A stretch of 23,902 nucleotides of DNA from an uncultured Dialister sp. Lineage in GTDB: Bacteria; Bacillota_C; Negativicutes; Veillonellales; Dialisteraceae. Shown here piece by piece: positions 1 to 6,298 of the stretch. A program made the translations under genes and the position numbers. Below the pieces are notes generated by a model. The model saw only the letters and a program-made list of their open reading frames with translations. It was not told the origin of the DNA and did not search any database. Position 1 is the first letter of the stretch, and the number at the start of each line of letters is the position of its first letter. The stretch is from positions 1 to 23,902 of the forward strand of contig UPXR01000011.1 of the NCBI GenBank assembly GCA_900557365.1, given 5' to 3'.

Positions 1-1
1 T

Positions 2-1543
2 ACCATGAAGCCCGTCCTTGATGAAACCGGCAGGCTTATCCCCCGCGAGGACTACCGGCTGTCCACGCTGAACTGCGACGGGGAGGATTTTGCCGTTGCG
101 TGTATGCGGGCCAATCTCCGCTATCAGAAAAACCAGCGGCGGGAAGATGTGAAAAGCCACCACTACATCATCAGCTTTGACCCGCGGGACGGGCCGGACA
201 ACGGCCTGACCGTAGACCGGGCGCAGGCGTTGGGGGAACAATTCTGTAAAGAGCATTTTCCCGGCCACCAGGCCCTTGTCTGCACCCACCCGGACGGGCA
301 TAACCACAGCGGCAACATTCATGTGCATATCGTCATAAACAGCCTGCGGATTGAGGAAGTGCCGTTCCTGCCCTACATGGACAGGCCGGCCGATACGAAA
401 GTCGGCTGCAAGCACCGATGTACCGACGCTGCCCTGCGCTACTTCAAATCCGAAGTCATGGAGATGTGCCACCGGGAGGGGCTTTATCAAATCGACCTCT
501 TGAACGGCAGCAAGAACCGCGTCACCGACCGGGAGTATTGGGCACAGAAAAAGGGACAGGCCGCGCTGGACAAGCAGAACGCCCCCATGATTGCCGATAG
601 TATCACGCCCCGGCAGACCAAGTTTGAAACGAACAAGGAGAAGCTGCGGCAGACCCTACGGAAAGCCCTTGCCACCGCCGCCAGCTTTGACGAGTTTTCC
701 TCTCTGTTGCTGCAGGAGGGTGTGACCGTCAAGGAGAGCCGGGGGCGGCTTTCCTACCTCACGCCGGACAGGACAAAGCCAATTACCGCCCGGAAGCTGG
801 GCGACGATTTTGACCGCGCCGCTGTCTTTGCCGTTTTAGAGCAAAACGCCGCCAGAGCAGCCGAAGCGCCAGCCAGATCCCCCGATCCCCCACGCACCAT
901 AAAAGACCGCTTGCAGGTTGCCAGAGCCGAGATAGCCGCCCCGAAACAGGACGGAGTGCAGCGGCTTGTGGACATTGAGCAGAAAATGGCCGAGGGCAAA
1001 GGCCGGGGCTATGAACGCTGGGCGAAGATACACAATCTGAAGCAGGCCGCCAAAACGCTGTCCGTCTACCAGCAATACGGCTTTACTTCCCCGGAGCAGT
1101 TAGAAGCCGCCGTTGACACCGCCTATCAGAAAATGCGCCAGACCAGCGGCGAACTGAAAGCACTGGAAACGAAGCTGCAAGGGAAAAAGAAGTTGCAGCG
1201 GCAGGTGTTGGCCTACGCCCAGACCAAGGCCGCCCGCGACGGGCTGCGGGCACAGAAATCCGAGAAAGCCCGCGCCGCATACCGGCAGGCCCATGAGAGC
1301 GATTTTATCATAGCCGACGCAGCAGCCCGGTATTTCAAGGCGCATGGCATTACCAAGCTGCCCGCCCGGAAAGCGTTGCAGGCCGAGATCGAGCAGCTTA
1401 TCTCCGAGAAAGACGGCCTGTATAACACCTATCACGAACAGAAACAGCGGTTCAAGGAGTTGCAGACCGTCAAGCGGAACATCGACCAGATTTTGCGCCG
1501 GGACGAGCCGCACCGCAGAAAGGAGCAGAGCCATGAGCGATAA
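2..1543 (+). CDS. Relaxase / mobilization nuclease, 5' end cut by window edge
   Basis: This is the DNA-nicking transferase that cuts the element at its transfer origin and pilots the strand during conjugation. The frame is open from base 2, and homologues known to me carry a few dozen residues before the first visible Met, so the true start lies to the left. Within the first 130 residues are the relaxase hallmarks: a segment reading HHYIISFDPRD, then a histidine cluster HPDGHNHSGNIHVHIVIN, the metal-binding motif III. The rest, from about residue 200, is charged and helical, with a long Lys/Arg/Glu-rich coiled-coil-like tail. The stop overlaps the next gene by 11 bases (ATGAGCGATAA), implying coupled translation. 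Family assignment is firm. The exact MOB class (MOBP-like) is an inference. Confidence 0.9.
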   Translation, partial: TMKPVLDETGRLIPREDYRLSTLNCDGEDFAVACMRANLRYQKNQRREDVKSHHYIISFDPRDGPDNGLTVDRAQALGEQFCKEHFPGHQALVCTHPDGHNHSGNIHVHIVINSLRIEEVPFLPYMDRPADTKVGCKHRCTDAALRYFKSEVMEMCHREGLYQIDLLNGSKNRVTDREYWAQKKGQAALDKQNAPMIADSITPRQTKFETNKEKLRQTLRKALATAASFDEFSSLLLQEGVTVKESRGRLSYLTPDRTKPITARKLGDDFDRAAVFAVLEQNAARAAEAPARSPDPPRTIKDRLQVARAEIAAPKQDGVQRLVDIEQKMAEGKGRGYERWAKIHNLKQAAKTLSVYQQYGFTSPEQLEAAVDTAYQKMRQTSGELKALETKLQGKKKLQRQVLAYAQTKAARDGLRAQKSEKARAAYRQAHESDFIIADAAARYFKAHGITKLPARKALQAEIEQLISEKDGLYNTYHEQKQRFKELQTVKRNIDQILRRDEPHRRKEQSHER

Positions 1544-1919
1544 CCTGCCCCACATGGACTACCGCCAGCACCGGCGGGCGCGGCGGCTGGTACATGAGTG
1601 CTGTAACTACGATGAGGGGAACTGCCTGCTATTGGACGACGGGGAGCCTTGCGTGTGCGTCCAGAGCATTTCCTTTTCCCTCATGTGCCACTGGTTCCGT
1701 GTGGCTGTCCTGCCCCTTGACGGGGAGCTGGCCGCAGCCCTCTTGTGCCGGGGAAGCCGGAAACGGTGTGCCGTCTGCGGGGCGGCCTTTGTCCCCAAAT
1801 CCAACCGGGGAAAATACTGCCCCGACTGCGCCGGGCGCATGAAGAAAATCAAAGCCGCCGAGAGAAAGCGGAAACAAAGGCAGAGATGTCACGCTTTAGA
1901 GCCTTTCAAACCCGCATAA
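1533..1919 (+). CDS. Cysteine-rich VLP-domain protein
   Basis: This 128-residue protein has twelve cysteines, including CC near residue 23, CVC near 40 and a C-terminal pair CAVC...YCPDC that looks like a zinc ribbon, followed by a very basic tail (MKKIKAAERKRKQRQR). The stretch FRVAVLPLD contains the VLP signature that names the Pfam family Cys_rich_VLP, found next to relaxases in Firmicutes conjugative elements. Its role is unknown; a DNA- or relaxase-binding accessory is plausible but unproven. The start at 1533 was chosen because it overlaps the relaxase stop and gives the family's usual length. A longer frame extending upstream inside the relaxase gene is coincidental. Confidence 0.85.
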   Translation: MSDNLPHMDYRQHRRARRLVHECCNYDEGNCLLLDDGEPCVCVQSISFSLMCHWFRVAVLPLDGELAAALLCRGSRKRCAVCGAAFVPKSNRGKYCPDCAGRMKKIKAAERKRKQRQRCHALEPFKPA

Positions 1920-1991
1920 ATCAAGGCTTTTTTCGTGGGTGTCAAAGGGTACGCGATACATTTATCCTTTTCCCCCGGAAACGGCGTTTTA

Positions 1992-2786
1992 ATGCGTGAC
2001 AATACGCCAAAATCAACCCGAACACAGGGAGGTGATCCTATCGCTGATTATATCAGGGCAGACACGCGGCTGCCCGCCTATCTGCCGTATCCCCGTTTCC
2101 TGCTGAAAATGGAGATTTCACAGACCGCCAAGCTGCTGTATTCGCTGCTGTTAGACCGTTCCACCCTCTCCCAGAAAAACAAGTGGCTGGACGACGAGGG
2201 CAGGATTTATATTATCTATCCCATCGCGGAGATAGCAGAAATACTGGATAAAGGCAGCACCACCATCAAGGGGGCGCTTAATGAACTGGACACGGCGGGG
2301 CTGTTGGAACGGGAACGGGGCGGCTTCTCCGCACCGAACCGGCTTTATGTCAAAGTACCGCCAGTGCCACAGGTACAGTTTTCAGACCAACTGATGGCCG
2401 GAAGTCCGCCCCTCATAGAGCCGGAAAACCGTCCTACTGATGGTCAGAAAACCGACCTTATGATGGTCGGAAAACCGTCCCCTAACCAAACTACTATAAA
2501 CAACCTTACAGAGAGCCAAACAAAGGGAGTGAGTGGGGGGCCGTCCGCGCCCTATGGCCGATATGGAAATATTTTTCTGTCACAGACCGAATACGACGAG
2601 TTGCAGGCAGAGTACCCTGACAGGCTGGAACGGTTCATCGAGGAAATGAGCCGCTACCTTGCCGCCAACGGGAAAAGCTACCAGAACTATGCCGCCGCCC
2701 TGCGGATATGGGCGGGGAACGACAAAAAGGAAGCCCCTAAAAAGGGCATACCAGACTACTCATGCAAGGAGGGCGAGAGTTTATGA
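1992..2786 (+). CDS. Replication initiator protein A (RepA_N type)
   Basis: The protein resembles RepA_N initiators of Firmicutes elements. The conserved N-terminal winged-helix part reads ADTRLPAYLPYPRFLL, then QTAKLLYSLLLDR, then a helix-turn-helix-like region around STTIKGALNELDTAGLLER. A variable linker follows, then a C-terminal domain around LSQTEYDELQAEYP and GKSYQNYAAALRIWA. It probably binds an origin on the excised element and recruits the helicase loader encoded next. The first in-frame ATG is at 1992, with a GTG at 1935. Neither has a good ribosome site, whereas a perfect Shine-Dalgarno sits before an in-frame ATC at 2040, so the real start may be 2040 (see findings). The stop overlaps the next ATG (ATGA). 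Confidence 0.85.
   Translation: MRDNTPKSTRTQGGDPIADYIRADTRLPAYLPYPRFLLKMEISQTAKLLYSLLLDRSTLSQKNKWLDDEGRIYIIYPIAEIAEILDKGSTTIKGALNELDTAGLLERERGGFSAPNRLYVKVPPVPQVQFSDQLMAGSPPLIEPENRPTDGQKTDLMMVGKPSPNQTTINNLTESQTKGVSGGPSAPYGRYGNIFLSQTEYDELQAEYPDRLERFIEEMSRYLAANGKSYQNYAAALRIWAGNDKKEAPKKGIPDYSCKEGESL
2028..2038 (+). promoter_or_regulatory. Strong Shine-Dalgarno inside the annotated repA-like frame
   Basis: GGAGGTGATCC is complementary over 11 bases to the usual 3' end of 16S rRNA. Seven bases after its GGAGG core comes an ATC codon (2040-2042), in frame with the initiator. Residues after it read IADYIRADTRLPAY, which is where family members normally begin. This suggests initiation at ATC, or a recent ATG-to-ATC change. 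Confidence 0.6.
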
Positions 2787-3625
2787 AGAATGAAATCAAC
2801 GCGGTTTTGGAGAATATGACGACCACCATCCCGGAGCCGGAGGACTACACCGGCGAGGACGGTTTACTGTACTGCGGCAAGTGCCGCAAGCCGAAAGAAG
2901 CCTATTTTGCGCCGGATAAGGCCGCTATCTTCGGGCGCGACCGCCACCCGGCAGAGTGCGACTGCCAGAGAACCGCCCGCGAGGAACGGGAAGCCGCCGA
3001 AAAGCGGCGCAGACACCTTGACACCGTGGAAGAACTGAAACGCCGGGGCTTTACCGACCCCACCATGCGGGACTGGACTTTCGAGAACGACAACGGCAGG
3101 AACCCGCAGACCGGGCTTGCCCGCCGGTATGTGGAGCATTGGGAAGATATGCGGACAGACAATATCGGCTGCCTGTTCTGGGGCGGCGTAGGCACCGGCA
3201 AAAGCTACCTTGCAGGCTGTATCGCAAACGCCCTCATGGAGAAAGAAATCCCCGTCCGCATGACGAACTTTGCTCTTATCCTCAATGACCTTGCCGCCAG
3301 CTTTGAGGGGCGCAACGAGTACATTTCCCGCCTTTGTCGTTATCCGCTGCTGATCCTTGACGACTTCGGCATGGAACGCGGGACGGAATACGGGCTGGAA
3401 CAGGTGTTCAATGTGATTGACAGCCGTTACCGCAGCGGCAAGCCGCTGATCGTCACGACCAACCTTACGCTGGACGACCTGCACAACCCGGAGGACACCG
3501 CCCATTCCCGGATTTATGACCGCCTGCTTTCCATGTGCGTCCCGGTACGCTTTACCGGCGACAACTTCCGGCAGGAAACCGCCAAGCGGAAAATGGAGAG
3601 CATGAAGAAACTGATTACCGACTGA
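2783..3625 (+). CDS. DnaC/IstB-like AAA+ ATPase (helicase loader)
   Basis: This 280-residue ATPase has a Walker A motif GGVGTGKS near residue 136, a Walker B LLILDDFG near 190, and the sensor stretch PLIVTTNLTLDDL near 225, ending with an Arg-rich IYDRLLSMC region typical of DnaC-type loaders. The N-terminal part has a CGKC motif and a later CDC, perhaps a small zinc-binding module, followed by a charged helix. By family it should load a replicative helicase for the adjacent initiator. The start at 2783 is set by AAGGAGG at 2767-2773 and by the ATGA overlap with the upstream stop; an ATG at 2762 lacks such a site. A role as an IS21-type transposition helper is unlikely because no istA partner is present. 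Confidence 0.9.
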   Translation: MKNEINAVLENMTTTIPEPEDYTGEDGLLYCGKCRKPKEAYFAPDKAAIFGRDRHPAECDCQRTAREEREAAEKRRRHLDTVEELKRRGFTDPTMRDWTFENDNGRNPQTGLARRYVEHWEDMRTDNIGCLFWGGVGTGKSYLAGCIANALMEKEIPVRMTNFALILNDLAASFEGRNEYISRLCRYPLLILDDFGMERGTEYGLEQVFNVIDSRYRSGKPLIVTTNLTLDDLHNPEDTAHSRIYDRLLSMCVPVRFTGDNFRQETAKRKMESMKKLITD

Positions 3626-3639
3626 AAGGAGTATTGCCT

Positions 3640-3834
3640 ATGGCAGATAACAAGCAGCACGACACCCGCACCACCCGCCGCCCTGACTGTGTGACGGAAA
3701 TCCGCATGGGCAATTCCGTCCTTGTCGTGTCCGGCTATTTCAAGAAAGACACCACAACCACAGCCGCCGACAAAATGGCGCGGGTACTGGAAGCGGAAGC
3801 CGCTGCTACACAGGAGCCGACTTATCCGGCGTGA
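3640..3834 (+). CDS. tnpW: Transposon-encoded protein TnpW
   Basis: This 64-residue protein has a polar, charged N-terminus (ADNKQHDTRTTRRPD) and a core VTEIRMGNSVLVVSGYFKKD followed by an alanine-rich tail. That core is what I recognise as TnpW, a short protein of unknown function usually encoded just before the large serine recombinase of Tn4451-like and related elements. AAAGGAG at 3625-3631 lies eight bases before the ATG, which decides the start; the frame is open further upstream inside the ATPase gene, but without a ribosome site. The gap to the ATPase stop is only 14 bases, so the two are co-transcribed. Confidence 0.8.
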   Translation: MADNKQHDTRTTRRPDCVTEIRMGNSVLVVSGYFKKDTTTTAADKMARVLEAEAAATQEPTYPA

Positions 3835-3856
3835 ACCGGGGCATGGAAAAGCGGCC

Positions 3857-3901
3857 ATGCCAGGGAGCATGACCGCTGGAACGAAAATCGGAAGTGCTTT
3901 A
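3857..3901 (+). pseudogene. Remnant of the 5' end of the large serine recombinase
   Basis: Directly after tnpW an ATG opens the frame MPGSMTAGTKIGSAL, after which the sequence turns abruptly AT-rich and unrelated. Members of this recombinase family begin in this position with a short lead and then KIG-x-LY-x-RLS, the last Ser being catalytic. The remnant stops just before that point. The resemblance covers only about 15 codons, so the call leans on context: the C-terminal half of the same gene type resumes at about 5093. Confidence 0.5.
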
Positions 3902-4117
3902 GCAATTCTTAATCTCATTCTCTATAAAATAATTTGCAATTTCAAAGGCTTTTATTCTTCTCTTTGCCAATGTGATTTGTGATTTATAACGCTCGGAATT
4001 ATCCTTTGATTCAAATGTTTTTACTTATTACTTTTTTCTGTCAACTTTTTTGTTTACACTATTGCTAATAATATAGAAATTTGAAATATAGCTACTGATA
4101 AAATTCTTATTTTCCAT
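3899..4117 (-). pseudogene. Decayed short reading frame downstream of erm
   Basis: On the minus strand an ATG at 4117 overlaps the end of erm and runs 29 codons to a tandem stop TAATAA. The same frame then continues for another 42 codons, rich in Lys, Ile and Glu (for example ITLAKRRIKAFEIANYF), to a stop lying exactly at the recombinase junction. It may be a degraded companion gene brought in with erm, or chance in AT-rich DNA. I do not recognise the product. Nothing else is visible between tnpW and erm. Confidence 0.3.
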
Positions 4118-5020
4118 TTTCAAATTTTAATTTTTTTTGGCGCTTAGCTTCAAATTTCCAATAACCATGATTACGATTTCGATGTTTTTTTTGAATCTTG
4201 TTTTGATTGTTTTTCATGTCTTGTTCAGCATTTAATATAATAGCTTTTTTTTCGTTGGAAACAAATTTAAGAAAAACATCATATAGGTACAGCCATCCAT
4301 CGTATGAGATTTCAGTAAGCGTTGACTCTAATTTAATTTTTAAAAACTTGCAAATGCGTTTTTGTTGCTCATAAGTAAACAATTTTTTTGTTTTATCTTT
4401 GAAAGTATTTCCAGATGCTAAAAATATATATGACAGAAAATTTCTATAGTCTATCGCATCCTCAACATCAGCAGATGTTTTTCTTTGAAAGTGAGCAAAA
4501 CATATTCGTGCATTTGGCACAGGATAAAAATCTGATGGTTTAAACTCATAAATCAATTCAGCGGAAAACCAAGGTTTGTATAAAAGAGACCTAAACTTTC
4601 GTTATAAAAGGGCTGTCCAGAATACCTGAGAAAAGCCTCATACTGCATTATGAAATATATATCTTCAGGAGGATTATCGGCTTCAAATACCTTTTTCACA
4701 ATATCAGCAGTTATGTTAAATGGAATATTTGCACATACTTTATATGGTTCTTTTACTGATATTTTATATTTTAAAAAATCCATCTCTATTATTTGAACTT
4801 TTTTAGATTCTTTATACTTTTCAGATAAAGTTTTCGCTAATTTCGCATCAAACTCTATTGCTATAACTTGCTTGCTTTTTTTTGCAAGTTCAATGGTAAT
4901 AATTCCTTTTCCAGGACCTATCTCAATTATAATATCGTCGTTACAAATATTACTCTTTGATAACAAAGTCGCTACAAGTTGTTTACTATGTAAATAATTT
5001 TGCGAATGTTCTATTCCCAT
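4107..5020 (-). pseudogene. erm: Erm-family 23S rRNA adenine-N6 methyltransferase, frameshifted
   Basis: Erm enzymes methylate an adenine of 23S rRNA and give macrolide-lincosamide-streptogramin B resistance. The first frame (5020 to about 4592) has HSQNYLHSK, the SAM-binding EIGPGKG, the acidic IAIEFD strand end and the catalytic motif NIPFNI. The second frame (about 4592 to 4107) continues the family with KPWFSAELIYEF, DFYPVPNA and LFTYEQQKR, then a long basic tail. The two meet at AGTTTAGGTCT, where one extra base would rejoin them into about 304 residues, so a one-base deletion is the simplest explanation. AAAGGAGG at 5026-5033 supports the ATG at 5018-5020. The DNA is far more AT-rich than its surroundings. 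It may be nearest erm(Q)-like clostridial genes, but the class is uncertain. A sequencing error cannot be excluded. Confidence 0.85.
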
Positions 5021-5078
5021 AAATACCTCCTTTACAAATTACTATTTGTACTTTTATTCAACATAAGTTGACACATAC

Positions 5079-5084
5079 ATTATA
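5079..5084 (-). promoter_or_regulatory. Probable extended -10 element of erm
   Basis: The minus strand reads TGATATAAT, a perfect TATAAT with an upstream TG. It lies about 60 bases before the erm start codon. No good -35 hexamer is visible 16-18 bases upstream, where the sequence already belongs to the recombinase remnant. No regulatory leader peptide of the kind seen before inducible erm genes was found in the short leader. Confidence 0.5.
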
Positions 5085-5092
5085 TCACAATC

Positions 5093-5983
5093 ACCGTCGT
5101 TCATATCCTCGAAAACCGAGAGTACACCGGATGTCTGGTGAACTTCAAAACGGAAAAGCCTTCTTATAAGGTCAAGCACAGCATAGAGAACCCCGTCGAG
5201 AAGCAGGCCATTTTCGAGAACCACCATGAGCCGATCATCGACAAGGAAACATGGGAACGGGTGCAGGAGTTACGCAAACAGCGCAAACGCCCGAACCGCT
5301 ACGATGAAGTGGGGCTGTTCTCCGGGATTTTGTTCTGCGCCGACTGCGGCCATGTGCTGTATCAGCAGCGGTATCAGAACAAAGACCGCAAACAGGACTG
5401 CTACATCTGCGGCAGCTACAAGAAGCGCACCCGCAACTGTACGGCGCACTTTATCCGCACCGATCTGTTGACCGCTGGTGTCCTGGCAAATCTCCGGCAA
5501 GTGACCGAATACGCAGCCAAGCATGAGAGCCGGTTTGTGAAACTACTTGTCCAGCAGAACGAGATCGGCGGCAAGCGAAAGACCGCCGCAGCCATCAAGC
5601 AGCTTGAACAGGCGCAGGAACGCATTTCTGAAATCAGCCGCATTATCAAGCGGCTGTATGAGGACAATGTAAACGGCAAAATCAGCGATGAGCGTTTCAT
5701 GGAACTGTCGGCTGACTACGAAGCCGAGCAAGCGGAGCTGAAAAAGAGAGCCGCCGCCCTGCAAGCCGAACTGGACAAGTCACAGGCAGCTACCGTCAAC
5801 GCCGAGAAATTTATGGGCATTGTCCGCAAGCACCTTGCCTTTGAAGAACTGACCCCCACTCTCTTGCGGGAAATGATCGAGAAAATTGTGGTGCATGAGT
5901 GCAGCTATGATGAGAACGGCACCCGCAGGCAGGACATTGAGATTTATTACAGCTTTGTCGGCAAGATTGACTTGCCCGAATAA
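5093..5983 (+). pseudogene. Large serine recombinase (TnpX/TndX-like), N-terminal half missing
   Basis: This is the C-terminal part of the enzyme that should excise and integrate the element. Homology begins at about 5093 with TVVHILENREYTGC, from the DNA-binding recombinase domain. The zinc beta-ribbon follows, with CADC and CYIC pairs, then a long coiled coil rich in Glu, Lys and Ala, then a C-terminal DUF4368-like domain ending EIYYSFVGKIDLPE. The resolvase catalytic domain of roughly 230-250 residues is absent, and the frame upstream runs into AT-rich erm flank and a stop at 5069. A GTG at 5138 is the first possible start but has no clear ribosome site. The remaining 296 codons are intact, which points to a recent event. 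Confidence 0.88.
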
Positions 5984-5991
5984 CCGCCCGA

Positions 5992-6024
5992 CCTATCCGA
6001 CACAATGGCCAAGTGTCGGATAGG
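5992..6024. repeat. Perfect 12-bp inverted repeat after the recombinase
   Basis: The arms CCTATCCGACAC (5992-6003) and GTGTCGGATAGG (6013-6024) are exact reverse complements around the nine-base loop AATGGCCAA. It lies nine bases after the recombinase stop. A run of six T follows, but only after a gap of about ten bases, so as a terminator it is not canonical. It could equally be a recombinase-binding site close to the transposon end. Confidence 0.6.
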
Positions 6025-6124
6025 AACGGCAAAATTTTTTGCACTTCTATTGCTTCTTTATCACACATAAGCAAAGGCTCCGGGGCTGCAGCAGAAAGCG
6101 TCCCCTCCGATTCCCGCTCCCCGC

Positions 6125-6205
6125 CGGAATCCCGATCTCCTGACAGCAAAACCGAAAGTTTCCCAAAAAGGCAGTCCGGTATCTCCGTCTCCTGAAACAG
6201 CAAAA
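6125..6205. repeat. Imperfect direct repeat of about 28 bases
   Basis: Two copies, 6125-6151 and 6177-6205, share CGG-x-ATC, then TCTCCTGA, then CAGCAAAA, with small indels. They are separated by 25 bases. The second copy runs into the left arm of the purL terminator. No function is evident. Confidence 0.4.
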
Positions 6206-6245
6206 AAGCGGAAAAGCAGGAAGTTCATCCTGTTTTTCCGCTTTT
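6204..6245 (-). terminator. purL terminator, probably bidirectional
   Basis: An 18-bp stem with one G-T pair (arms 6204-6221 and 6228-6245) closes the six-base loop AGTTCA. Read on the minus strand it ends in a T run. The A/T-rich outer stem also gives a T run on the plus strand, so it may stop transcription from the transposon as well. Confidence 0.8.
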
Positions 6246-6298
6246 CATTTTATCTGATTTCCTTATTACAGAGAATCTGCTCAGGCAAAGCTGTTTTC

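Larger units (their letters stand above)
1..6024 (+). mobile_element. Right-hand part of a TnpX/Tn4451-Tn1549-type mobilizable transposon, damaged
   Basis: The gene order relaxase, Cys_rich_VLP protein, RepA-type initiator, DnaC-like ATPase, TnpW, large serine recombinase is a familiar module of Firmicutes integrative elements. The genes are all on the plus strand, tightly packed, GC-rich and unlike the chromosome to the right. The left end lies outside the window. The right end is not fixed exactly: it must lie between the recombinase stop at 5983 and the purL terminator at 6204, and I place it near the hairpin at 5992-6024. An AT-rich erm segment (about 3902-5092) replaces the middle of the recombinase, so this copy probably cannot move by its own enzyme. 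The relaxase could still act in trans if the missing upstream part is intact. Confidence 0.8.
5984..6298. other. Spacer between the element and purL
   Basis: No gene is supported here. Short frames on both strands have no recognisable content or ribosome site. The stretch holds a 12-bp inverted repeat (5992-6024), an A/T run at 6031-6040, an imperfect direct repeat (6125-6205) and the purL terminator hairpin (6204-6245). The element-chromosome boundary must lie in this spacer, to the left of the terminator. Confidence 0.6.

Noticed and set aside
1344..1532. N-terminal extension of the Cys_rich_VLP protein into the relaxase gene
   Set aside because: It overlaps a well-supported relaxase tail. 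The ATG at 1533, overlapping the relaxase stop, gives the usual family length.
5811..6203. 130-codon minus-strand frame across the recombinase end and spacer
   Set aside because: It spans the recombinase coding strand and the element boundary, has no ribosome site and no recognisable protein features.
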